NCBI GenBank assembly: GCA_036381515.1
Contig: DASVCR010000082.1
Span: 1 to 64,000, forward strand
Reading direction: 5' to 3'
Source of the DNA: ZC4RG20 sp036381515
GTDB lineage: Bacteria; Pseudomonadota; Gammaproteobacteria; Steroidobacterales; Rariloculaceae
Length of the DNA stretch: 64,000 bases
How positions within the stretch are numbered: position 1 is the first letter of the stretch; every line of letters starts with the position of its first letter. Made by a program: the position numbers and the translations under genes. This document shows positions 42,139 through 51,085 of this stretch, piece after piece. The notes below the pieces were generated by a model. That model had not been told where the DNA came from. It saw only the letters and a list, made by a program, of their open reading frames with translations, and did no database searches.

Positions 42139-43115
42139 CGGGCGTCGCGGGCGCACGGAGAGTCGTCCTGGCGATCGGCGCGAGCGTGCTGCTGGGGGGC
42201 TGCGTCACGCGGGCGCCTCTGACCGACGCGTACGACGGTCCCGAGGCGCTTCCGGAGCCTCTGGCCGCGCCGTACGAGGTCGAGCTCGAGCCGGTGCCCG
42301 TCCAGGTGACCGACGTCGTGCGCGAGCGGCGCGACTTCGTCGTCAGGGAGATCCTGCTGCCCGGCAGCGACGGTGCGGACGGCACGCCGCCGGTCGACGA
42401 GCTCAGGTTCGAGTACTACGACGTGGACGGCGACGACGTGACGCCCGCGATCGTCGTGCTGCCGATCGCGAACGGCAACATGCTCGTGTCGCGGTATTTC
42501 GCCCGCTACTTCGCATCGCGCGGCTGGGCTTCGCTCGTGATCGATCACGCGCGCGATCCGATGGACGATGTGCTCGAGGATCCCGAGAGCCTGATCCGGC
42601 GGAACATCATCGACTACCGGCGCGTCCTCGACTGGGTCGACCGGCAGCCGGAGATCGACAGCATCGGCGTCTTCGGGCTGAGCTTCGGCGGCATGGCGGC
42701 CGTGATGCTCGCCGCGCTCGACGACCGCGTCGACGCGATCGTCGCCGCGATGGCGGGCGGCGATCTGCCGTATTTGCTCGTGAATACGAGCTATCGGGCC
42801 GTCGCGCGTCAGGTCCACCGCTCGCTGCGCGAGACGGGCCTGAGCCGCGAGCGGCTGAAGGAGCGGCTCGACGAGCTGATCAGGTCGGATCCGCTCGTGT
42901 TCGCGCCGTACGTCGACGCCGAGGACGTGCTGCTCGTGATGACGCGCACGGACATGATCGTGCCGTTCGAGACGCAGCAGCGCCTTCGCGACGAGCTCGG
43001 CGAGCCGGAGACGCTGTTTTTGCCGACGGGCCACCGCACGTCGGTGTTCTACTTCCCGCTGCTGCGGAGCAGCGCGTACGACTTCTTCGAGCGGCAGTTC
43101 AGCGCATCGCGCTGA
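42135..43115 (+). CDS. Alpha/beta hydrolase, lipoprotein
   Basis: A 326-residue lipoprotein (lipobox SVLLGGC-VT, Cys23) with an alpha/beta-hydrolase domain: strand and oxyanion region IVVLPIANGNMLVSRYFARY, nucleophile elbow VFGLSFGGMAAVM (Ser near residue 184), acid in TRTDMIVPFETQ and histidine in LPTGHRTSVFYF. The family resembles dienelactone hydrolases and X-Pro dipeptidyl-peptidase-like esterases. ATGA overlap with the preceding gene indicates coupling, and both are lipoproteins, so they may work at the same site in the envelope. Confidence 0.82.
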   Translation: MTGVAGARRVVLAIGASVLLGGCVTRAPLTDAYDGPEALPEPLAAPYEVELEPVPVQVTDVVRERRDFVVREILLPGSDGADGTPPVDELRFEYYDVDGDDVTPAIVVLPIANGNMLVSRYFARYFASRGWASLVIDHARDPMDDVLEDPESLIRRNIIDYRRVLDWVDRQPEIDSIGVFGLSFGGMAAVMLAALDDRVDAIVAAMAGGDLPYLLVNTSYRAVARQVHRSLRETGLSRERLKERLDELIRSDPLVFAPYVDAEDVLLVMTRTDMIVPFETQQRLRDELGEPETLFLPTGHRTSVFYFPLLRSSAYDFFERQFSASR

Positions 43116-43202
43116 CGTGTGTTTCTCGTGACGCGTTCGGGCAGGGCTGCCCGCTCGGAATGCGTTGCGTGCGTCGGATCGCTTCGACTGGTCGGATCGG
43201 CT

Positions 43203-43282
43203 TCCGATTACGTTAACTGCGTCGGATGGCGTCGGACCGGGTTCGGATTACGTCAACTGCTTTGGATGGCGTCGGACCGGTC
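43203..43282. repeat. Two 40-bp direct repeats
   Basis: Two adjacent copies of a 40-base unit containing GATTACGT(T/C)AACTGC and GGATGGCGTCGGACCGG, differing at a few positions. It is in the 413-base gap between two genes that are convergent on it, where no protein gene is supported. It could be a short tandem duplication or part of a repeat element with the inverted repeat that follows. Confidence 0.65.
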
Positions 43283-43287
43283 GTCCG

Positions 43288-43410
43288 TCCCGGATGCGCG
43301 CTCACACGCGCGCTCGCGGGACACGCGGGAAGATCGTCCATGACGCTCGGGCGCGGCCGTCCGTGGCCGCGCACGGTCGCGCGAGCGCGCGTGTGAGCAC
43401 ACATCCGGGA
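43288..43410. repeat. 31-bp near-perfect inverted repeat
   Basis: The left arm (43288-43318) and right arm (43380-43410) are reverse complements apart from two positions. On the minus-strand transcript both differences become G-U pairs, so a full 31-bp RNA stem is possible over a 61-base loop. It lies about 120 bases downstream of the LhgO-like gene stop and 170 bases downstream of the hydrolase stop, between convergent genes. There is no T-run. Confidence 0.7.
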
Positions 43411-43528
43411 CTGCGTCACCGCGCTCATAAGGGGCCGCGTTTGCAGGCGTCTCCGGGTTGTCGCATCGCCGGAGCGGCTGCGGCTCACTGGCCCGCGGCG
43501 CATCGGGTGCCCGCCGCAAGGGCGTTTC

Positions 43529-44638
43529 TTACCCAGTGAGCCGGTCGCGGACGTGCTCCGCGATCGCGAGACACGAGGTCAGGCCCGGGGATTCGATGCC
43601 GAAGAGATGTGCGATGCGGCCGCCGCCCGGCGCCGCGCCGAACACGATCATGAAATCGGCGGCCGGGGCTCCGGGCCCTGTGAGCTTCGGCCGGATGCCG
43701 ACATAACCTGGGCTCAGCGTCCCGTCCCGGAGGCCGGGCCAGTAGCGGCGGATCGCCGAATAGAAGCGCTCGACCCGGCTCGCGTCGAGCGAGTAGTCGA
43801 TCGCGTCGGTCCACTCGACGTCGGGCCCGAAGCGGGTGCGGCCCGCGAGATCGATCGTCGCGTGCACGCCGAGGCCGCCTGGCTCGGGGAGCGGGTAGAC
43901 GAGGTGCCGGAACGGGCTCGTGCCGCCGTAGACGAAGTAGTTGCCCTTCGCGTAGCGCAGGGTGGGGATCGCTGCCGTTGCGAGCTCGGGGAGCGCGCGT
44001 GCGACGCGGTCCGCGTGGAGGCCCGCGGCGTTCACGACCGCGCGGGCACGGAGCTCGACGATGCCGTCGTCGGTCTCGACGCGGAGCTCGAGACCGTTTC
44101 CGGCGGACGTCCCGTCGCGGAGCCTCGACCGCAGAGCGACCTGGCCGCCTGCCTGCTCGAGGTCGCCCTGGAGCGCAAGCATCAGTGCGTGGCTGTCGAT
44201 GATGCCGGTCGACGGCGACAGCAGCGCCGCGACGCCGCTGACCTCGGGCTCGAGCGCATGGAGCCCGTCGCGGTCGAGCCACTCGAGGTCGCCGACGCCG
44301 TTCGCCCGCCCGGCCAGCCGCAGCCGCTCGAGGTCCGCCCGCTGCTCGTCCGAGACGGCGACGATCACTTTGCCGATGCGTCGATGCGGGATGCCTTTCT
44401 CGGCGCAGTAGCGGTACAGCGCGTCCCGGCCGCGCACGCAGAGCTCGGCTTTGAGGCTCCCGCGCGGATAGTAGATGCCGGCGTGAATCACCTCGGAGTT
44501 ACGCGACGAGGTTTCCTCGCCGATCGCGGCGTTTTTCTCGACGATCAGGACCTCTTGCCCGGCGAGCGCGAGCGCTCGCGCGACCGCGAGGCCGACGACT
44601 CCCGCACCGACGACGACGACATCGAATTCCGGCTCCAT
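43529..44638 (-). CDS. lhgO: FAD-dependent L-2-hydroxyglutarate oxidase-like protein
   Basis: A 369-residue flavoprotein of the DAO/L2HGDH family. It starts FDVVVVGAGVVGLAVARALA (FAD dinucleotide fold), then EETSSRNSEVIHAGIYYPRG, which is characteristic of L-2-hydroxyglutarate dehydrogenases, and ends with KLTGPGAPAADFMIV and FGIESPGLTSCLAIAEHV. It would oxidise L-2-hydroxyglutarate to 2-oxoglutarate and feed the electron chain; related 2-hydroxy acid substrates are possible. GGGAGG precedes the ATG. It is divergent from the nitroreductase with 83 bases between. Confidence 0.85.
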   Translation of the reverse strand: MEPEFDVVVVGAGVVGLAVARALALAGQEVLIVEKNAAIGEETSSRNSEVIHAGIYYPRGSLKAELCVRGRDALYRYCAEKGIPHRRIGKVIVAVSDEQRADLERLRLAGRANGVGDLEWLDRDGLHALEPEVSGVAALLSPSTGIIDSHALMLALQGDLEQAGGQVALRSRLRDGTSAGNGLELRVETDDGIVELRARAVVNAAGLHADRVARALPELATAAIPTLRYAKGNYFVYGGTSPFRHLVYPLPEPGGLGVHATIDLAGRTRFGPDVEWTDAIDYSLDASRVERFYSAIRRYWPGLRDGTLSPGYVGIRPKLTGPGAPAADFMIVFGAAPGGGRIAHLFGIESPGLTSCLAIAEHVRDRLTG

Positions 44639-44721
44639 GGTCCTCCCGTTCGACGGTTCGAGCGGCCCGACTGATAGAATGGGCGGTCCGCTGCCCGCCG
44701 AAGTCTAGCGGAGGTCTCCTG

Positions 44722-45306
44722 ATGCCCGACAGTGTTCCGCAGCCCTCGAACGACGAGCTCGCCCGCTTCGCGGACGCGATCCGGTCGCGCCGCTCGATCG
44801 ACTTGTTCGAGCCGGACCCGCCGGGCACCGAGCGGCTGCTCGAGGCGATCGAGCTCGCGCGCTGGGCGCCGAATCACCGGCTGACGCAGCCGTGGCGCTT
44901 CTACGTGCTCGGGCGGCAGACGGCGGACGCGATCGTCGATCTCGCGGTCGAGGTCGAGAGGGCTGCGAAGGGCGAGCAGGCCGCGGAAGCGCGGCGCAGG
45001 CGCTGGAGCGCGATCCCCGCGTTTTTCGTCGTGACGTGCGCGCGGAGCGACGACGAGCTTCAGCAGCGGGAAGACTACGCCGCCTGCTGCTGCGCCGTGC
45101 AGAACCTGATGCTGTACATGTGGCAATGCGGGCTCGGCGTCAAATGGACGACCGGGGCCGTGACGCGCGAGCCGCGCTTCTTCGAGATCGTCGGCATCGA
45201 TCCCCGGGCGGAAATACTCGTCGGCCTCTTCTGGTACGGAATACCGCGGGCCGTTCCGAGTCAAAAGAGGCGCGATGTCGGCGAAATCGTCGTTCTACGA
45301 CCTTGA
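44722..45306 (+). CDS. Nitroreductase-family protein
   Basis: A 194-residue FMN-dependent nitroreductase-fold protein: IRSRRSIDLFEPDPPGTERL, WAPNHRLTQPWRFYVLGRQT and VQNLMLYMWQCGLGVKWTTG, close in layout to the short YdjA-type nitroreductases. It likely reduces a small electrophile or quinone with NAD(P)H. GGAGG lies before the ATG. It overlaps the start of the TetR gene by 32 bases, so regulator and enzyme are linked. Confidence 0.88.
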   Translation: MPDSVPQPSNDELARFADAIRSRRSIDLFEPDPPGTERLLEAIELARWAPNHRLTQPWRFYVLGRQTADAIVDLAVEVERAAKGEQAAEARRRRWSAIPAFFVVTCARSDDELQQREDYAACCCAVQNLMLYMWQCGLGVKWTTGAVTREPRFFEIVGIDPRAEILVGLFWYGIPRAVPSQKRRDVGEIVVLRP

Positions 45307-45979
45307 TTCATTCACCAGGATGGGCCAAGCCATGGATAATTCGGCGAGCAATGTGGTCCTGCCCCAGTCGTCCCGAGGACGAGAAAGGCTGGCGCGGATA
45401 CTCGAGGCAGCCACCGAGCTGTTCCTGAAGGACGGCTATGGCGCAACGTCGATCGACTCGATTCTCGAGCGGTCGGGCGGGTCGAAGGCGACGTTGTACA
45501 GCTATTTCCCGACGAAAGACGATCTGTTCAGGGCGGTCATCGACGAGGTGCTCGCGTCCGCACAGGATCCGCGCCTCGAGACGACGGCCGACCCCCGCAC
45601 GACGCTGATCGACTTCTCGGTGCAGCGCCTCGAGGTGCTGTTCTCGTCGAAGCATCACGCGCTGCTCAGGCTGATCATCGCCGAGCGCGAGCGGTTCCCC
45701 GATCTCGCGAAGATGTACTACGAGCGCGCGCCGCTGCGCAGCCGGGCGATGCTCGCGGCGTATTTCGCCGAGCTCGAGCGCCGCGGGGTGCTCGATGCGG
45801 GCAGCGCCGAGGAGGCCGCCGAGTTCCTGCTCGGCATGATGGTGCACTGGTGGGTCATGGAGGCGCTGCTGCTCGGGAACAGCCCGGACCGCGAGGCGAT
45901 CCGAGATCGAGCCACGCGCGTCGTCGATCGCTTCCTGACGGCGTTCGGGCGGCGCTCCGAGGACGGCACGGCCGCGTGA
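45275..45979 (+). CDS. TetR/AcrR-family transcriptional regulator
   Basis: A 234-residue regulator with an N-terminal helix-turn-helix (ARILEAATELFLKDGYGATS IDSILERSGGSKATLYSYFP in two adjoining helices) and an all-helical ligand domain (FSVQRLEVLFSSKHHALLRL onward). The ATG at 45275 has AGAGGCG upstream and overlaps the nitroreductase gene. ATGs at 45320 and 45332 are alternatives that would remove a non-conserved leader. It may control the nitroreductase or the convergent PepSY gene; the ligand is unknown. Confidence 0.88.
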   Translation: MSAKSSFYDLDSFTRMGQAMDNSASNVVLPQSSRGRERLARILEAATELFLKDGYGATSIDSILERSGGSKATLYSYFPTKDDLFRAVIDEVLASAQDPRLETTADPRTTLIDFSVQRLEVLFSSKHHALLRLIIAERERFPDLAKMYYERAPLRSRAMLAAYFAELERRGVLDAGSAEEAAEFLLGMMVHWWVMEALLLGNSPDREAIRDRATRVVDRFLTAFGRRSEDGTAA

Positions 45980-46054
45980 CCACGGTCGGGTCGGGCGGCG
46001 TGACCCAGGTTGCGGCCCGGCCGCCTCACGACGGTGCGGCCCCGTGACGTCGTC

Positions 46055-47590
46055 CTATAGCGGCTCGCTCGGCGCCGCGCCGAGCCCCGGCCGGCGCTCG
46101 GCGTAGAGCTTTTCGAGCTCGCGCCTGCGCCCGGGTCCGCCTGCGCCGACGCCGGATCTCGCCATCTGCCGGCGCAGGTAGCGAAAGCCCATCCACGTGC
46201 CGGTCGCGCTGACGCCCGTGACGCCCGCGAGCAGCAGGATCATCAGCACGTCCCACAGCGGCCGCGCGCGCATCGTGGCCGTGAAATCGAAGCGGTGGAG
46301 CCCTTCGAAGAGCCAGCGGTAACCGCGCTGCGCGCCATCCACCTTCAGCAGCAGCCGGCCGCTCGCCGGGTCGATGTAATAGCGCGTCGCGGCGTCGTCC
46401 GCGAGGATCACGCGATACACGGGGAGAGGCCGCTCCGAGTGGTGGCTGAAGTAGTACGCGTCCTCGGTCGACACGAGCGCGGCGCTCGCAATCGCGGTCC
46501 CGGGGACGAGCGAGCGTGCGGCACGCTCGAGCTCCGCGGCGTCGAGCGGAGCGGGGGCCAAGGTCTCCGCGTCGAGCCGCGTCGTGCGTCCTTCCGCGTC
46601 GTACGCGAGGACGCCGATCCGCCCGGCGAACGGCGCGAGCTCGAGCCGCACCGTGCCGGGCGGGGGCTCCCGCCGCGCGAGGGCCGCGCTCAAGCGCCGC
46701 AGGTCGTCGACGTCGAGGACGGCGCCGCGCAGGTTCTCGCGCTCGGCCCGGGCGCCCGTCGGCTCGAGCAGGCCCCACGGGTTCACCGACAGCAGTCCGC
46801 TGCCGAGCCACGTCAGCGTCAGCACCCCGAACGCGAGCCCGAGCCAGTGGTGCCAAAGCGCAAGGCCGCGGTACGGCGACCAGCGGCCGCTGCGCCTCCG
46901 CTTCAGCCGCGCGATGCCGATGTAGACGCCGATCGCCGTCAGGAAGAGGCCGACGAGCGACGTCGCGATGACGACGTCGACCCACAGGGGGCCGTTCTGC
47001 CGGAGCAGCGTCGGGTACAGCCAGTGGGGCACCGAGCCGAGCCAGTTCCAGAAGCGCTCGGCGCGCGTGCTCGCCTGGACGAGCTCGCCGGTCGTGCTGG
47101 AGAAGTACCACAGCGTGCCGGCCGGGTCGCCGAGCGCGAAGAGGTGCAGCGGGCGATGCCGGTCGAACGCCGCCGTGACCGTCCACTGATCGCGTTCGAC
47201 GGTACCGAGATAGCGGGGCTCGGCATCGGGCAGCGATGCGGCGAGCGCGGCCGCGGCCGACTCGATCGCCGCGTGATCCGGCGCATCGATGAAGCGGCCG
47301 TCGGCGAGCCCGAGCGTCCAGACGCGGCCGAGATCGTCCGTCACGCGCATGACCGGCTCGTCGCCGAGCATCTCGACGTGCGCGCCGTCGACGCCGATGC
47401 CGCCGAACAGGGGGTCGAACGCGCAGCACCGCTCGAGATCGAGCGGCGGCAGCAGGCGGGCCCGTTCGGCCGTCGTGACCTCCGGATACCCGACGTACAT
47501 CATCACGACGCCGGAGAGGCACCACAGGACGACGAGCCAGCCGATCGCGATCCCGAGGTATCGATGCAGCAGGATCAGCCAACGCATCAT
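46055..47590 (-). CDS. PepSY-associated membrane protein
   Basis: A 511-residue inner-membrane protein with four main helices: LILLHRYLGIAIGWLVVLWC, VVIATSLVGLFLTAIGVYIG, LALWHHWLGLAFGVLTLTWL and VLMILLLAGVTGVSATGTWM. Periplasmic PepSY-like segments lie between, including FSSTTGELVQA and YYIDPASGRLLLKVDG. This is the PepSY_TM layout common beside TonB-dependent iron transporters and ferric-siderophore reductases. No TonB receptor is encoded nearby. A role in metal reduction is inferred. The Gly-rich protein gene lies 90 bases upstream on the same strand. Confidence 0.85.
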   Translation of the reverse strand: MMRWLILLHRYLGIAIGWLVVLWCLSGVVMMYVGYPEVTTAERARLLPPLDLERCCAFDPLFGGIGVDGAHVEMLGDEPVMRVTDDLGRVWTLGLADGRFIDAPDHAAIESAAAALAASLPDAEPRYLGTVERDQWTVTAAFDRHRPLHLFALGDPAGTLWYFSSTTGELVQASTRAERFWNWLGSVPHWLYPTLLRQNGPLWVDVVIATSLVGLFLTAIGVYIGIARLKRRRSGRWSPYRGLALWHHWLGLAFGVLTLTWLGSGLLSVNPWGLLEPTGARAERENLRGAVLDVDDLRRLSAALARREPPPGTVRLELAPFAGRIGVLAYDAEGRTTRLDAETLAPAPLDAAELERAARSLVPGTAIASAALVSTEDAYYFSHHSERPLPVYRVILADDAATRYYIDPASGRLLLKVDGAQRGYRWLFEGLHRFDFTATMRARPLWDVLMILLLAGVTGVSATGTWMGFRYLRRQMARSGVGAGGPGRRRELEKLYAERRPGLGAAPSEPL

Positions 47591-47680
47591 CGCGAAGCTC
47601 CGGAACGGTCCGCCGCGCCGCGCCGGGGCGCCGCCTTCGCTCGGCCTCCGCGCGCCGCCGCTGACGGCCCGAAGGACGGG

Positions 47681-48112
47681 CTAGGGAAGCTGGATGCCTC
47701 CGCCGCGCGGCCCGCCCGGCCCGCCGAACCCGCCCGGGCCTCCGAACCCGCCGGGGCCGCCGGGACCCATGCCGCTGCCCGGCACGATCAATGACGACGC
47801 GGCCTCGCGGCGCAGCTCCTCGAGCCGCTTCACGGTATTCGTGAGCGCTTCCTGGGCCTCGGCGCCGAATTTCTGCACGGCTTCCTCGAGGCTCGACGCG
47901 TCGATCTCGAAGCTGATCGGCAGGGCGCCGGCCGGCGTCAACACCTGAGTCTGACCGACGTACAGCACGGGACGCGTCTCGTCCCGGACTCCCGCCGCCG
48001 TGACCGGCGTGAGCCTCAGCAGGGTGCCGATACGCCGATCGGTGAACGTCTCCTCTTGATACAGATTGGCGCCGTCCATTGCGATGTCGGCGTCCGCGGG
48101 CTGCTGTGCCAT
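47681..48112 (-). CDS. Conserved hypothetical protein with Gly-Pro-rich C-terminus
   Basis: A 143-residue soluble protein. The first 75 residues are beta-rich (LYQEETFTDRRIGTLLRLTP, VLYVGQTQVLTPAGALPISF), then a helix (SLEEAVQKFGAEAQEALTNT) and a low-complexity tail built of GPGG/FGG units. It has no signal peptide. I recall similar uncharacterised proteins in proteobacteria but no function. It precedes the PepSY gene on the same strand by 90 bases and is likely co-transcribed. The Gly-rich tail suggests a flexible or self-associating end. Confidence 0.7.
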   Translation of the reverse strand: MAQQPADADIAMDGANLYQEETFTDRRIGTLLRLTPVTAAGVRDETRPVLYVGQTQVLTPAGALPISFEIDASSLEEAVQKFGAEAQEALTNTVKRLEELRREAASSLIVPGSGMGPGGPGGFGGPGGFGGPGGPRGGGIQLP

Positions 48113-48202
48113 CTGTCTCGTCCCTTTGCGTTGCGCTATCGGGTTCTAGGCTAACATTTTCCCGGCGAAGGCCGGGGCACCGGGCGCTTCCTGCGTTGCC
48201 GC

Positions 48203-49369
48203 TCAGCCGACGCGGCGGAGCGCGTGCGTCACGACGGTCGCGCCGGTCCCGCCGATGTTCTGCACGAGGCCGAGCTCCGCGCCCCGCACCTGGTTGTCGC
48301 CGGCCGCGCCGGTGAGCTGCAGATACGCCTCGACGATCTGATAGACGCCCGTCGCACCGACCGGGTGCCCGCGTGCCTTGAGCCCGCCCATCGTCGACAG
48401 CGGCAGGTCGCCGTCGATGCCGATCCTGCCTTCCGTGCCGAGCCGCGTGCCGGTGCCCCGGTCCGCGAAGCCGGCCGCCTCGAGGCTCAGCACGGCCATG
48501 ATCGTGAACGCGTCGTGCAGCTCGAAGAAGCTCACGTCGCGATGCCGCGCGCCGGCCTGCTCGAGCGTCTTGCGCGTGGACACCTCGACGGCATCGAGCC
48601 ACAGCACGTCTGCGCGCCGCTCGAGCGCGAGCGGCGCGGTGGCCGCGGCCGACCCGGCGACGGTCACGCGCGTGCGTCCCCCGAGCCCCTTCGCCGCGTC
48701 CGCCGAAGCGAGCACGAAGGCGGCAGCGCCGTTGCAGATCGGCGATGCGTCGAACACGCGGATCGGATCGATCACGACGCGTGACGCGAGGTACCCGTCG
48801 ACGTCGACGGGCTTGTGGAACAGCGCATTCGGATTGCCGAGCGCGTTGCGATGGGCGTTGATCGAGAACGGCGCGAAGTCGCGTGCCGACGCGCCGTAGC
48901 GGTTCATGTACTCGCGCATCAGCTTCGCGTTCAGCGACATGAACGACTCGCCGCGGGCACCCTCGAGCTCCCAGTCTGCGGCCGTCGCGAGTGCGCGCGT
49001 CGCGGTGTCCCGGTCGACGTGCGTCATCCGCTCGAGGCCGCAGACGACGACCACGTCGTGCATCCCGCCCGCGATCGTCAGGTAGGCCATCCGCGCGGCG
49101 GCCGCGCCCGACGCGCACGCGGCCTCGACCGTGACGGCGTCGATCCCCGCGAGCTCCGCGTAGTCGGCGATCAGCCCGCCGAGCTGCTGCTGCCCGGCGA
49201 GGAGCCCGGACGTCATGTTGCCGACGTACAGCGCGTCGACCTGGTCCTTCTCGACGCCGGCGTCCGCGAGCGCTTCACGGACGACGGACGCGGCGAGGTA
49301 CCGTCCACGGACTGCCGCCTCGCGGGTGATCGGCGCCTGACTGACGCCGATGATGTACACGTCTCTCAC
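48203..49369 (-). CDS. Thiolase-family acyl-CoA acetyltransferase
   Basis: A 388-residue thiolase of the SCP2/nonspecific lipid-transfer type: acyl-accepting Cys85 in EAACASGAAA, His285 in FFELHDAFT and His335 in GGLKARGHPVGATG. The second cysteine usual in biosynthetic and degradative thiolases near the C-terminus is replaced by the VQNIGGTGATVV loop, which is normal for this subgroup. It probably acts in side-chain or branched acyl-CoA breakdown. Start is GTG with GGAGG upstream. Confidence 0.9.
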   Translation of the reverse strand: MRDVYIIGVSQAPITREAAVRGRYLAASVVREALADAGVEKDQVDALYVGNMTSGLLAGQQQLGGLIADYAELAGIDAVTVEAACASGAAAARMAYLTIAGGMHDVVVVCGLERMTHVDRDTATRALATAADWELEGARGESFMSLNAKLMREYMNRYGASARDFAPFSINAHRNALGNPNALFHKPVDVDGYLASRVVIDPIRVFDASPICNGAAAFVLASADAAKGLGGRTRVTVAGSAAATAPLALERRADVLWLDAVEVSTRKTLEQAGARHRDVSFFELHDAFTIMAVLSLEAAGFADRGTGTRLGTEGRIGIDGDLPLSTMGGLKARGHPVGATGVYQIVEAYLQLTGAAGDNQVRGAELGLVQNIGGTGATVVTHALRRVG

Positions 49370-49774
49370 GCGGCCTCCAGTGCAGAGAGACGCGATGCGG
49401 GGAACTCGGTCATCGGGAGCGGTTTTCGAGCGTGGCGGGACATCCTTTCCCCTAACGAGAGACGCGAGCCTCGCTCGCGTCTCTTTCCCAAGGCATCCGA
49501 ACCCGGACGCACTTCAAGACGTCGGGACTTCGCTCGCGTCGATCTCGATGCGGGACTCGACGTCGCGATGCATGCGCTGCTTCCTCTTGTCGTGGGTTGG
49601 CGGAGGCCGCTGCGCGGCCGGATTCGAGGAAGCATATATTAACCAATATGCTCGCCGGGTCCGATGGCCCGGGCGCGGCCGGCGAAGGACGGCGGCGGGC
49701 CTCTTGCTCGGGACGCCGAGCGGTGTGGCGGCCGAGAAGCCGCGCCGCGGCGAGCGACGGAGGAGCCGGCGGCG
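49370..49774. other. Intergenic region between divergent genes, AT-rich palindrome at 49632-49651
   Basis: About 400 bases between the thiolase (minus) and symporter (plus) genes. The only distinctive feature is GCATAT-N8-ATATGC (49632-49651) in a short AT-rich patch about 125 bases upstream of the symporter ATG, which could be a regulator site or part of a promoter. Frames here have no protein-like features. Confidence 0.4.
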
Positions 49775-51073
49775 ATGAGCTTCACGCAAAAGATCCTGAT
49801 CGCGATGGCGGCCGGCATCGTCGCAGGGTGGCTTCTCGGCGAGCTCGGCGGCGGCGTCCCGTTCGTCGACGACGTCGTCGTCGGAGGCGTCCTCGGGATC
49901 GTCGGGCGCGTCTTCGTGGCCCTCCTGCAGATGATGGTCGCGCCGCTCGTGCTGTTCTCGCTCGTCACGGGCGTCGCGTCGCTCGGCGACGTGCGCGCGC
50001 TCGGCCGGCTCGGTGCCAAGACGCTCGCGCTCTATATCGGGACGACCGCGGTCGCGCTGATCCTCGTGCTGTCGCTCGCGGTCGTGTTCTCGCCCGGCGA
50101 GGGGTACGCGCTCGCCGACGGGGCAACCTACGAGGCGCGCGAGCCGCCGAGCGTCGTCGACGTGCTCGCCCGGATCGTGCCGACGAATCCCGTCCGCGCG
50201 CTGGCCGACGGCGAGATGCTGCAGATTATCGTGTTCGCGCTGCTCCTCGGCTTCGCGGTCTCGGTCTCGGGCGACGCCGGCCGGCGCGTCGCGGCGATCT
50301 TCGCCGACCTGAACGATGTCGTGATGCGGATGGTCACGCTCGTGATCCGCGTCGCGCCGATCGGCGTCTTCGCGCTGCTTGCCGGCACGTTCGCGACCGA
50401 GGGGCTCGAGCTGATCTTCCCGCTCGCGGGCTACGTGCTCGTCGTCGTCGGCGCGCTCGCGCTGCACGTCGCGCTGGTCTACTCGACGCTGCTGCGCGTC
50501 GGCGGGCTGAATCCGGTGCCGTTCTTCGCGAAGGTCCGCGGCGTCGTGACGTTCGCGTTCAGCACGTCGTCGTCGAACGCGACGATCCCGGTCACGCTCG
50601 CCGCGCTCGAGCGGCGCCACGGCGTATCGAACTCGGTGGCCGCGTTCACGGTGCCGCTCGGCGCGACGATCAACATGGACGGCACGGCGATCATGCAGGG
50701 TGCGGCGACCGTGTTCATCGCGAACGTCTACGGCATCGACCTCGGCTTCGGCGATTTCGTCGCCGTGGTCCTGACCGCGACGCTCGCGTCGGTCGGCACG
50801 GCGGGCGTGCCGGGTGCCGGAGTGATCATGCTCGCGATGGTCCTGCAGCAGGTGGGTTTGCCCGTCGACGGCATTGCGCTGATCATCGGCGTCGAACGGC
50901 TGATCGACATGCTGCGGACGGCCGCGAACGTCCTCGGGGATTGCGTCGTGACGTGCATCGTCGCGCGCTCCGAGGGAGCATTGGACCTCGCCGTCTACAA
51001 CGACCGCGAGGCCGGCGGGGAGGACACGGCGGGCGCCGCACGGCCGGTGCCCGCGCCGACCGCCGACGGATGA
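49775..51073 (+). CDS. Dicarboxylate/amino acid:cation symporter (DAACS family)
   Basis: A 432-residue membrane transporter of the GltP/DctA type with eight helices and two re-entrant loops. It shows the serine-rich FSTSSSNATIPVT, the substrate/cation motif GATINMDGTAIMQG and the second hairpin GTAGVPGAGVIML. It would import glutamate, aspartate or C4-dicarboxylates with Na+ or H+. The ATG has GGAGGAG upstream; an extended frame to 49664 is not needed. proC follows 12 bases later, so uptake of glutamate and proline synthesis may share an operon. Confidence 0.92.
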   Translation: MSFTQKILIAMAAGIVAGWLLGELGGGVPFVDDVVVGGVLGIVGRVFVALLQMMVAPLVLFSLVTGVASLGDVRALGRLGAKTLALYIGTTAVALILVLSLAVVFSPGEGYALADGATYEAREPPSVVDVLARIVPTNPVRALADGEMLQIIVFALLLGFAVSVSGDAGRRVAAIFADLNDVVMRMVTLVIRVAPIGVFALLAGTFATEGLELIFPLAGYVLVVVGALALHVALVYSTLLRVGGLNPVPFFAKVRGVVTFAFSTSSSNATIPVTLAALERRHGVSNSVAAFTVPLGATINMDGTAIMQGAATVFIANVYGIDLGFGDFVAVVLTATLASVGTAGVPGAGVIMLAMVLQQVGLPVDGIALIIGVERLIDMLRTAANVLGDCVVTCIVARSEGALDLAVYNDREAGGEDTAGAARPVPAPTADG

Positions 51074-51085
51074 CCAGGGGAGACG

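Noticed and set aside
43203..43282. Insertion-sequence ends
   Set aside because: The two 40-base copies are direct and adjacent, with no transposase frame or target duplication between them.
46026..49118. 1030-residue open frame on the minus strand
   Set aside because: It runs through three real genes (PepSY, Gly-rich protein, thiolase) in another frame and is almost wholly Arg/Ala/Gly.
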